From Polaromonas sp. (lineage in GTDB: Bacteria > Pseudomonadota > Gammaproteobacteria > Burkholderiales > Burkholderiaceae_C), in the NCBI RefSeq assembly GCF_029945685.1, contig NZ_JAQSDA010000027.1:372001-436000 (forward strand): a stretch of 64,000 bases of DNA, in the 5' to 3' direction. The translations under genes and the position numbers were made by a program. Position 1 is the stretch's first letter. Every line of letters begins with the position of its first letter. Below the pieces are notes generated by a model. It searched no databases and was not told where the DNA came from. It saw only the letters and a list, made by a program, of their open reading frames with translations. This document shows positions 41,287-48,346 of the stretch, piece by piece.

Positions 41287-42528
41287 TCAGGGTACAGGCG
41301 CACCGGCTTCGAACCACTGCCGAACCAGGTCCCGTTCCGCCTCGGTGATGCCGGTGGCATTGTTCATCGGCATGGTTTTGCTGACCACCACCTGCTGGTA
41401 AACCGCCTGCGCATGCTGCCTGAGCAGCGCCGGCGAGTCGAGGCGCACGTTTTTCATCTGGACTTGCGCGCCGTGGCACTGGTAGCAGCGTTGTTCCAGC
41501 ACTTTCTGCAGAGGGCTATGGTCATTTTGGCCTGCAGCCCCCGCCAATACTTCGCCAACAGCTATTGAATCAGTAGCAAGCCCGGCGCCTGCAGCCTGCG
41601 CGGGCGGTTTCATCCAGACGATGGCGCCAAGAATCAGCACCACCCCGACCAGCGCATAGGGCAGCGGGTTGCCATTGCGGCCCAGTTTGAAGCCATGGCG
41701 CATGACAAAAAACTGGCGGATCAGGGCGCCGGCCAGCATCATGACAATCAGCACCAGCCAGTTCTGGGGGTGGCCCCAGGTAAAGCTGTAGTGGTTGCTG
41801 AGCATGGCAAACAACACCGGCAGCGTGAAGTACGTGTTATGCACGCTGCGCTGCTTGCCGCGCTGGCCGTGCACCGGGTCCACCGGCTCGCCGGCCTGGA
41901 TGCTGGCGACCACCTTGCGCTGGCCGGGAATGATCCAGAAAAAGACATTGGCGCTCATCGCGGTGGCAATCATGGCGCCCACCAGCAGGAAAGCGGCGCG
42001 CCCGGCAAACCAGTGGCAGGCCAGCCAGGACGCCACACAGACCAGCACCAGCACCAGCGCGCCGACGATGGCATCCCCGTTTTTGCGCTTGCCAAAGAGC
42101 TGGCAGATGCCGTCGTACAGCATCCAGAACACCACAAAGAAAGACAGCGCCACGCCGATGGCGGCGCCGGGCGACCAGTTCATCAGCGATTTGTCGACCA
42201 GGTAGGTGCCGGCGTTCCACAGGTAGGACACGGTGAACAGCGCAAAACCGGTGAGCCAGGTGCTGTAGCTCTCCCAGTAAAACCAGTGCAGGTGGGCGGG
42301 CAAGGTGGGCGGCTTGACCGCAAACTTGACCGGGTGGTAGAAACCGCCGCCATGCACAGCCCAGAGTTCGCCGCTGACGCCCTGCTTTTTCAAGTCGTCA
42401 TCGACAGGAGGCGTCAGGCTGGAGTCGAGAAAGACAAAATAAAACGAGGAGCCGACCCAGGCGATGGCGGTGATGACGTGGACCCAGCGCAGCAGCAGGT
42501 TGGCCCAGTCAAGAAGGTAACTTTCCAT
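41287..42528 (-). CDS. puuD: Membrane urate hydroxylase PuuD with cytochrome c domain
   Basis: A 413-residue inner-membrane protein oxidising urate to 5-hydroxyisourate. Residues 1 to about 305 contain eight or so helices (LLLRWVHVITAIAWVGSSFYF at the start; ATAMSANVFFWIIPGQRK; the LIRQFFVMRHG segment), the PuuD/DUF989 domain. The C-terminal cytochrome c has C348, C351 and H352 (CYQCH) with an axial Met in SKTMPMNN. Electrons probably go to the respiratory chain. Residues about 317-336 between the two domains are encoded by a family-1 repeat. Same strand as xdhC upstream. Confidence 0.93.
   Translation of the reverse strand: MESYLLDWANLLLRWVHVITAIAWVGSSFYFVFLDSSLTPPVDDDLKKQGVSGELWAVHGGGFYHPVKFAVKPPTLPAHLHWFYWESYSTWLTGFALFTVSYLWNAGTYLVDKSLMNWSPGAAIGVALSFFVVFWMLYDGICQLFGKRKNGDAIVGALVLVLVCVASWLACHWFAGRAAFLLVGAMIATAMSANVFFWIIPGQRKVVASIQAGEPVDPVHGQRGKQRSVHNTYFTLPVLFAMLSNHYSFTWGHPQNWLVLIVMMLAGALIRQFFVMRHGFKLGRNGNPLPYALVGVVLILGAIVWMKPPAQAAGAGLATDSIAVGEVLAGAAGQNDHSPLQKVLEQRCYQCHGAQVQMKNVRLDSPALLRQHAQAVYQQVVVSKTMPMNNATGITEAERDLVRQWFEAGAPVP
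41523..41579 (-). repeat. Family-1 repeat in frame inside puuD
   Basis: On the minus strand: TTGCTACTGATTCAATAGCT, GTTGGCGAAGTATTGG, CGGGGGCTGCAGGCCAAAAT. It falls in the linker between the membrane domain and cytochrome c domain, translated as LATDSIAVGEVL. Confidence 0.7.
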
Positions 42529-42666
42529 GATCTCAACCTATGCAGCGACGCGGCGCTGCCTTGTGCAAGCTGCTCACCACTGCGGGCGCTGTAAGCAGAC
42601 AAAGGCCACGAACAACAAAAAAATGTGCTCCGCTGCGACCAGGGGGAAGCTAAAAGTGTATGCGAT

Positions 42667-43605
42667 CTATGGCCTGCTGGCATGCAACAACTGCGCCGCA
42701 ACCGCCACCGCAATCACTTCCGGCTCCTTGCCGCTGATGCCGGGCAGGCCGATCGGGCAGGTCACCTGCGCCAGTTCTTCAGCGCTGAAGCCGCGCGCCT
42801 CCAGCCGGTGCCGGAAGGTCGCCCATTTGGTTTTGCTGCCGATCAGGCCGATGTAAGGCAGGTCGCCCCGCTCGCGCTGGCGCCTGAGGCATTCGGCCAC
42901 GATGTCCAGGTCCTCGGCGTGGCTGAAACTCATGATCAGCACACGCGACTGCGGCGCCAGGCCCGTCACCGCGCGTTGCACCGGGTCGGAATGCTCGCAG
43001 ACGATATGAGGCCCCCACGTTCGCTCACTTCGTGTAGCTCCCTGCCCCCCAAGGGGGCGCGTTTCACCTAGGGGCGGCCCGGCGGAAAAACCTGTCAGCT
43101 CGTCCGGGAAAATGCCGTCGCGGCTGTCGATCCAGGTCAGGGCAAACGGCAGGCGCGAGAGCACCTCCATCAGCGCAAAACCCACATGCCCACCCCCAAA
43201 AAGCGCAACCGGCTGTAAATGCTTGTCCAGCCGGCGGCGCAGTGCCGGCACGTCGTCCGGACCGAGCACTTCAAAACGCAGATGAACCACGCCGCCACAG
43301 CATTGCCCCAGCGACGGACCGAGCACAAAGCGGCCAGACGCCTCACCCGGCAGGCCCCGTAAACGCGCCCGTGCTCTCGCCGTCGCCTCGTACTCCAGGT
43401 GGCCGCCGCCTATGGTGCCGACCGCCCCCTCGGCAAAAACCGCCATCCAGGTCCCGGCCTCGCGCGGCACCGAACCTTCGGTGGCACTCACCTCGACCAG
43501 CACAGCCGGCTCCTGCGCCAGCCGTGCCAAAAACAAATCCTTGCGCTGACTCACGGTAGAAACCCTCTGATACACGGCCCGCTTTCCGGGACCCGGAGAA
43601 CGCAT
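42667..43605 (-). CDS. xdhC: Xanthine dehydrogenase maturation factor XdhC
   Basis: A 312-residue XdhC/CoxI protein that inserts sulfurated molybdenum cofactor into XdhB. N-terminal domain: EVSATEGSVPREAGTWMAV, GTIGGGHLEYEA, PSLGQCCGGVVHL; C-terminal Rossmann domain: VALFGGGHVGFALMEVL, WIDSRDGIFPDEL, ..IGLIGSKTKWATFRHRL, CPIGLPGISGKEPEVIAVAVAAQLL. Residues about 176-199 are an in-frame family-A repeat in the loop after FPDEL. A GTG 17 codons downstream (VSQRKDLF) is an alternative start. Same strand as puuD downstream; xdhAB lie far away. Confidence 0.92.
   Translation of the reverse strand: MRSPGPGKRAVYQRVSTVSQRKDLFLARLAQEPAVLVEVSATEGSVPREAGTWMAVFAEGAVGTIGGGHLEYEATARARARLRGLPGEASGRFVLGPSLGQCCGGVVHLRFEVLGPDDVPALRRRLDKHLQPVALFGGGHVGFALMEVLSRLPFALTWIDSRDGIFPDELTGFSAGPPLGETRPLGGQGATRSERTWGPHIVCEHSDPVQRAVTGLAPQSRVLIMSFSHAEDLDIVAECLRRQRERGDLPYIGLIGSKTKWATFRHRLEARGFSAEELAQVTCPIGLPGISGKEPEVIAVAVAAQLLHASRP
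43011..43080 (+). repeat. Family-A repeat in frame inside xdhC
   Basis: Plus strand: GGCCCCCACGTTCGCTCACT, TCGTGTAGCTCCCTGCCCCC, CAAGGGGGCGCG, GGGGCGGCCCGG. Clearly related to the 4342 and 35453 elements; read on the minus strand it codes PPLGETRPLGGQGATRSER, which has no place in the XdhC family. Confidence 0.8.
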
Positions 43606-43702
43606 AATTCAACTTCCAGACGGCAGCTTTCCGGGACGGCAACGGCCCCGGACAGACTGCACCATAGCAGCCACCCCGCCTGGCAACTACACAAGGACAC
43701 GT

Positions 43703-44215
43703 ATGCCTGAAACCTCACACCGCCGCTTCTGGCTTGCGGCCCTGCTGTCGACAGCGGTCGGGGCCCTCGTTTCAGCCTGCAAGTCCGCACCCCCGCCGGC
43801 GGCCGAGCCCGAACCGGCGGCTCCGTCGTCTCCCGTGGTCGGCCCGATTTCCGGCCCCGCCGGCTCGGCGCGTCAGTCGGCCGCACCGACGGCCCGCGCC
43901 TACCGCCAAAGTGGTGCCAGCCACATTTACGGACTGCACGCCGACCGCATCTACAAGGGGAGAATGCCACCCCTGCTTTACGCCGTCGGTGTGCTGAACG
44001 TGGAAATCAACCAGGTCGGCATTGTGACCCGTCTCGACTGGATGCGGGCACCGCGCCACGCGCCAGAGGTCATTGCCGAGATCGAACGCATGATCAAGGC
44101 CGCATCGCCTTTTCCGGCGCCAGTCCGGATTGGCAAAGTCGTCTACACCGACACCTGGCTCTGGCACAAAAGCGGCAAATTCCAGCTTGATACGCTGACC
44201 GAAGGGCAGAATTAG
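43703..44215 (+). CDS. Putative lipoprotein, unknown function
   Basis: A 170-residue protein with a lipobox (LVSAC, Cys26) and a Pro/Ala/Ser-rich tether to about residue 70. The C-terminal 95 residues (LLYAVGVLNVEINQVGIVTRLDWMRAP..VIAEIERMIKAASPFPAPVRIGKVVYTDTWLW) look like a small alpha/beta domain with some resemblance to TonB C-terminal domains. It is divergent from xdhC with a 97-base gap. I do not recognise a specific function. Confidence 0.75.
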   Translation: MPETSHRRFWLAALLSTAVGALVSACKSAPPPAAEPEPAAPSSPVVGPISGPAGSARQSAAPTARAYRQSGASHIYGLHADRIYKGRMPPLLYAVGVLNVEINQVGIVTRLDWMRAPRHAPEVIAEIERMIKAASPFPAPVRIGKVVYTDTWLWHKSGKFQLDTLTEGQN

Positions 44216-44267
44216 GCCCACGGTTGCTCACTGCATGACCACTTCAGCAGGTATTGCGGGCGATATT

Positions 44268-45122
44268 TCAAGGTGCTTTGCCTTTCACACCGTGCGCAGA
44301 AATGGTTCTCCACAGGAGCATCTTGCTAGCTGTTCGGCTAGGCGGTGAGGCTACTTTTTTGGGAAACATATTTCGCATCTCATGCGTTACCCGGGCAAGA
44401 AACGGCAGAGCGTAGTCCAACGGTAAGGACATCATTGCTAACGCATCGGCATCACCGGCGCGAAATGCTAGAAGCTGCTGTATTGAGAGAGGGTGCGTAT
44501 GTACGTTTTGGGATAAGTGCATCGTGACTACGTTGTAATAGTCAAAATTCACGTCGGCCATGGCGCATCGTTCACGCTGAGTTAGGTGGAATGGCGGAGG
44601 GTCACCACCTAATATTTTTTGTTTGACGTTTGCAGATATCGAAGTGAAGAATGAACTGCCTGTTATAGCGTTTTGTAGGATTTTTTCTTCAGCTTCGATT
44701 GTGCTCAGCCGGGGGTCAACAGAGCCTATAGCCCTCAGCATTTTTGCTCTTCGGTTCTTGCTGTGCAGCTCCCAGAGCTGAAGTCGGAAATCACGTTCCG
44801 TTGAAGTCATGTGTCCTAGTGCAATGTAGGTAAAGGCATCGTGTGCCTCGATCACGCACCGCGCTAACGATGACATCGACGGTGCATCCCACAACTCTCT
44901 GCCGGTCCGCCTTGTTGCATCTGGTGCGATTCTGCGCAACGTGACGCAGTGCCCAAGGAGTTTCACAAATATTTGTTCACCGTAACGAATGTGTTTATGC
45001 GCTGGAACTGTTCCGATCAACGAAGTGGACACCGCTTTTGCATATTCAAGCACGGCGTCGAAGTCACGAACTTGGGCAACATATTTTTTCCAGTGCGGGG
45101 CTGGGTCCAAGAAGCGAATCAT
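44268..45122 (-). CDS. Hypothetical helical protein, low-GC island
   Basis: A 284-residue protein of unknown function; mostly helical, no signal peptide or membrane segment. The block LARCVIEAHDAFTYIALGH resembles the core helix pattern of DUF5677-type proteins and is similar in style to ARSVYEAFMRGLWC in the third gene of this island. Base composition is visibly lower in GC and codon use differs from the neighbouring purine genes (many AT-ending codons), indicating recent acquisition. It is four bases downstream of the next gene on the same strand. Confidence 0.6.
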   Translation of the reverse strand: MIRFLDPAPHWKKYVAQVRDFDAVLEYAKAVSTSLIGTVPAHKHIRYGEQIFVKLLGHCVTLRRIAPDATRRTGRELWDAPSMSSLARCVIEAHDAFTYIALGHMTSTERDFRLQLWELHSKNRRAKMLRAIGSVDPRLSTIEAEEKILQNAITGSSFFTSISANVKQKILGGDPPPFHLTQRERCAMADVNFDYYNVVTMHLSQNVHTHPLSIQQLLAFRAGDADALAMMSLPLDYALPFLARVTHEMRNMFPKKVASPPSRTASKMLLWRTISAHGVKGKAP

Positions 45123-45125
45123 TGC

Positions 45126-45518
45126 CTAGAGAATCGGGTTTGCCGCAAGTACCGCACGGAACCCTGCTGAAGCAATTTCATTCTTAATCCTGTTAAAGCC
45201 GAATGCGAATCGACCTTGCTCTTCAACAAAATCAGGAAACCACAACTCGTCGTTGAGTTTCGGCATTGGGTCAAGAAGTTGACCGCTTGTTCCAATGATT
45301 CTCGCGCTGAATTCGGCTTTGTCCGATGGCTCGATTCGATGGATTCGGAATGTCGCCCGAAGAAAATATTCTCTAGGTCTGCCAGCGCCAGCGATCAACC
45401 AAACTTGCCCGCCCAGTGCTTCCGTTATGGTTTTGTTTGTGTAGATACTGAGATTGTCTACCTCAATCGCAGGGTATCCCATAACTTCGGCCTTGTGATA
45501 AACGATGTAGTCTGGCAT
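45126..45518 (-). CDS. Hypothetical PUA/EVE-like small protein, low-GC island
   Basis: A 130-residue protein beginning MPDYIVYHKAEVMGYPA and containing GGQVWLIAGAGRPREYFLRATFRI. This arrangement recalls N-terminal domains found in front of HNH endonucleases or EVE/PUA-like modification readers, but no nuclease motif is present here. Same strand as and upstream of the 284-residue helical protein; the two likely form an operon. Codon use is AT-shifted. Assignment is a resemblance only. Confidence 0.55.
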   Translation of the reverse strand: MPDYIVYHKAEVMGYPAIEVDNLSIYTNKTITEALGGQVWLIAGAGRPREYFLRATFRIHRIEPSDKAEFSARIIGTSGQLLDPMPKLNDELWFPDFVEEQGRFAFGFNRIKNEIASAGFRAVLAANPIL

Positions 45519-45610
45519 CAGATCCTCCCTGCTATTTGCTAAATGATGTGCTGGCCGTCTTTGCCAATTGATTTGTTGTTCATATTTTGCGCGTCAACGT
45601 GGGGCTAGTC

Positions 45611-46255
45611 ATGATCGATATGCCAATCCATCGGGAAAAATCGCCTTCGGTTAATGCGGCAGTGCAAGATGCTCATCGATTGACAGACTGGATAGTTGGC
45701 TATCATCCCAATCGCTTTGTCGAAACGGGGCACCGTCGCGTGGCGCTTGCATGCTATTCAATCGCGCTCGACCACCGAGAAGCCATTCTGCTATTGCTTA
45801 AAGCGGGCGCGAGAACGTCGGCATACGCCCTTGCTCGTTCAGTATATGAAGCATTCATGCGTGGACTTTGGTGTGAAACTGTCATGACGGCAAACCAATA
45901 TGAGATCGTGATTGAACGGCAATCTTTCCCAAAGTTTGAAACGATGATCACTGCCCTCAAGCGCCGCCACGAAAACACAGAAATATTTGCACAAGGCAAA
46001 CGGCATGTATGGGATACGTTTTCCGACTATTCCCACGGTGGCTATAGGCAAGTGGTGCGTCGGCTCGGCGGGTCGGGAATTGAGCCTTGCCATCCGGATG
46101 ACGAGACAGTTGAGATTCTGAGGGTCGTAAATATTTATGGCTTTTTATCCAGCATGCATTCGGCTGGTATTGCTGGCCTCGACATTACCCCGTACGCGAT
46201 CAAGTCCGAGGAAGTTCTTAATGACCGGTCTTTCGGCGGTGAAGTTCAACCGTGA
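45611..46255 (+). CDS. Hypothetical DUF6988/DUF5677-like protein, low-GC island
   Basis: About 214 residues from an ATG at 45611 (upstream TTG or a downstream ATG at 45620 are alternatives). Helical: HRRVALACYSIALDHREAILLLLKAGARTSAYALARSVYEAFMRGLWC, then FPKFETMITALKRR, WDTFSDYSHGGYRQVVRR. The pattern (R..YEAF..LWC, H in YSHGG) matches proteins annotated as DUF6988. Divergent from the other two island genes. Low GC relative to the window. Function unknown; such families often appear in accessory or defence regions. Confidence 0.6.
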   Translation: MIDMPIHREKSPSVNAAVQDAHRLTDWIVGYHPNRFVETGHRRVALACYSIALDHREAILLLLKAGARTSAYALARSVYEAFMRGLWCETVMTANQYEIVIERQSFPKFETMITALKRRHENTEIFAQGKRHVWDTFSDYSHGGYRQVVRRLGGSGIEPCHPDDETVEILRVVNIYGFLSSMHSAGIAGLDITPYAIKSEEVLNDRSFGGEVQP

Positions 46256-46281
46256 ACGTACCGTAAATATGCACGGCCGAT

Positions 46282-46635
46282 TCACGACCCGCGATACGTC
46301 GAATAACTCCAGGGACTGACCAGCAGCGGCACGTGGCAATGCTGGCTGGTATCGGCCACGCCGAAGTCCAGGCTCACCTTGTTCAGGAAGTTCGGCTCCG
46401 GCAGCGTCACGCCCCGGGCGGCGAAATAGCCCGCCACATCGAAGACCAGCCGGTAAGTGCCGCGCTGCAGGCTGCTGTTGTCATACAGCAGCCCGTCGGG
46501 GTTGCGGCCGTCGCTGTTCAGATGGAAGGCTTTCACCAGCGTGGCCCGATCGCCTTCGGTGGTGTACAGCTCGACGCCCATGCCGGCCGCTGGCGTGCCG
46601 TGCATGGTGTCCAGCACATGCGTGCTCAGGCCCAT
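46282..46635 (-). CDS. hiuH: 5-hydroxyisourate hydrolase
   Basis: A 117-residue transthyretin-like protein hydrolysing 5-hydroxyisourate (the PuuD product) to OHCU. The family termini are intact: MGLSTHVLDTMHGTPA at the start and the diagnostic YRGS at the end, with the central PLLVSPWSYSTYRGS. A much longer in-frame start exists upstream but would include the divergent regulator region, so it is rejected. It is divergent from the GntR-puuE operon. Confidence 0.94.
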   Translation of the reverse strand: MGLSTHVLDTMHGTPAAGMGVELYTTEGDRATLVKAFHLNSDGRNPDGLLYDNSSLQRGTYRLVFDVAGYFAARGVTLPEPNFLNKVSLDFGVADTSQHCHVPLLVSPWSYSTYRGS

Positions 46636-46685
46636 GTCAATTCCTTGTTTTCTGTGAGTCGGTCTGCCCGATGGTCCACCGAAAG

Positions 46686-46693
46686 TGTATACA
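46686..46693. promoter_or_regulatory. TGTATACA palindrome between hiuH and the GntR gene
   Basis: A perfect 8-bp palindrome in the 88-base divergent spacer. FCD-type GntR repressors often bind NGTATACN-like sites, so this is a candidate operator for autoregulation and control of hiuH. One short site only; tentative. Confidence 0.45.
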
Positions 46694-46723
46694 GTTTTGG
46701 GCTTTCCAACTATCATTTGCACC

Positions 46724-47389
46724 ATGGAATCGTCCACCACCAGCGCCATTGTTGAAGCCCTGACCAGGGCCATTGTGGAGCACCGGCTGCTTCCGGGCAC
46801 CAAACTGGCCGAGCAGAAACTGGCTGACCACTTCGGCGTTTCGCGCACGCTGGTGCGCCAGGCGCTGTTCCAGCTCTCGCAAAACCAGCTGATCCGGCTC
46901 GAGCCCGCACGCGGCGCCTTTGTCGCTGCGCCTTCGGTCACCGAGGCGCGCCAGGTGTTTGCGGTGCGCCGCATGCTGGAAGCCGAGATGACCCGGGCGT
47001 TTGTGCGCAGTGTCACGCCGGCCAGGATCAAGGCCCTGAAGGAACATGTGGCCCAGGAAAAGATGGCCGTGGACCGGCAGGACGCGCCGGGTCGCACCGA
47101 GCTGCTGGGCGACTTTCATGTGCGCATGGCCGAGCTCATGGGCAACGAGGTGCTGGCGCAAATGCTGGGCGACCTGATCTCGCGCTGCTCGCTGATCACG
47201 CTGATGTACCAGAGCGCCAGCGCCGCCGAACACTCCCATGACGAACACGCCGAGATCGTGAGAGCCCTGGCCGCCCGGGACGAGGATCGCGCCGTGCGCC
47301 TGATGAACGACCACCTGCGGCATGTCGAGGAAAACCTCAGCTTTGAACGCCAGATGCCGACAAGCGATATTTCCATGGCCTTGTCCTGA
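46724..47389 (+). CDS. GntR-family (FCD domain) regulator of ureide genes
   Basis: A 221-residue regulator. Winged helix at residues 5-75 (VEALTRAIVEHRLLPGTKLAEQKLADHFGVSRTLVRQAL) and an all-helical FCD effector domain from about 85 (EARQVFAVRRMLEAEM..HVRMAELMGNEVLAQML..DEHAEIVRALAARD). It is seven bases before puuE and divergent from hiuH. An intermediate of urate or allantoin breakdown is a likely effector (inference). Confidence 0.9.
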   Translation: MESSTTSAIVEALTRAIVEHRLLPGTKLAEQKLADHFGVSRTLVRQALFQLSQNQLIRLEPARGAFVAAPSVTEARQVFAVRRMLEAEMTRAFVRSVTPARIKALKEHVAQEKMAVDRQDAPGRTELLGDFHVRMAELMGNEVLAQMLGDLISRCSLITLMYQSASAAEHSHDEHAEIVRALAARDEDRAVRLMNDHLRHVEENLSFERQMPTSDISMALS

Positions 47390-47395
47390 AACTGC

Positions 47396-48346
47396 ATGAC
47401 CATCTACGACACCACCCTGCCCTACCCCAGAGACCTGGTGGGTTATGGCCGCACGCCGCCGCATGCGCAGTGGCCGGGCCGCGCCCGCATTGCCGTGCAG
47501 TTCGTGCTGAACTACGAGGAAGGCGGCGAGAACGCCGTGCTGCATGGCGACGCCGGCTCCGAACAGTTTCTCTCCGAGATGGCCAACCCGCCCAGCTACC
47601 CCGACCGCCACCTGAGCATGGAAGGCATTTACGAGTACGGCTCGCGGGCCGGTGTGTGGCGCCTGTTGCGCGAATTTGAAAAACGCCGGCTGCCGTTAAC
47701 CGTGTTCGGCGTCAGCATGGCCCTGCAGCGTCACCCCGAGCTGACCGCCGCCTTTGTCGAGTTGGGCCACGAAATCGCCTGCCACGGCCTGCGCTGGATC
47801 AACTACCAGGATGTGGACGAAGTCGTCGAGCGCGAACACATGCGCCTGGGCCTGGACATCATTACGCAGATGACGGGCCAGCGGCCGCTGGGCTGGTACA
47901 CCGGCCGCGACAGTCCGCGCACACGGCGCCTGGTCGCCGACGACGGCCAGCTGGCTTATGACAGCGATTACTACGGCGACGACCTGCCGCTGTGGATGAA
48001 AGTGGCGCGCACCGACGGCACCGTGGTGCCGCGGCTCGTGGTGCCCTACACGCTGGACACCAACGACATGCGTTTTGCGCTGCCCCAGGGCTTCGCGCAG
48101 GGCGACGACTTTTTCATCTACCTGCGTGACAGCTTCGACGCGCTGTATGCCGAAGGCGACCCGAACGGCCTGAACGCGCCCAAGATGCTCAGCATCGGCA
48201 TGCACTGCCGCCTGCTGGGCCGGCCCGGCCGCATGGTGGCACTGCAGAAATTCCTCGACCATGTCCAGCAGCACGAGCATGTCTGGATCTGCCGCCGCAT
48301 CGACATTGCACGCCATTGGCAGCAAGTCCACCCCTTTAAAGAATGA
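47396..48346 (+). CDS. puuE: Allantoinase PuuE (polysaccharide deacetylase fold)
   Basis: A 316-residue metal-dependent hydrolase converting allantoin to allantoate, unrelated to AllB. The N-terminus YPRDLVGYGRTPPHAQWPG and VQFVLNYEEGGENAVLHGD are PuuE signatures; metal ligands are in GHEIACHGLRW and the C-terminal SIGMHCRLLGRPGRM. It is preceded by the GntR regulator and overlaps the next gene by ATGA, giving an operon puuE-fusion-amidohydrolase. Confidence 0.94.
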   Translation: MTIYDTTLPYPRDLVGYGRTPPHAQWPGRARIAVQFVLNYEEGGENAVLHGDAGSEQFLSEMANPPSYPDRHLSMEGIYEYGSRAGVWRLLREFEKRRLPLTVFGVSMALQRHPELTAAFVELGHEIACHGLRWINYQDVDEVVEREHMRLGLDIITQMTGQRPLGWYTGRDSPRTRRLVADDGQLAYDSDYYGDDLPLWMKVARTDGTVVPRLVVPYTLDTNDMRFALPQGFAQGDDFFIYLRDSFDALYAEGDPNGLNAPKMLSIGMHCRLLGRPGRMVALQKFLDHVQQHEHVWICRRIDIARHWQQVHPFKE

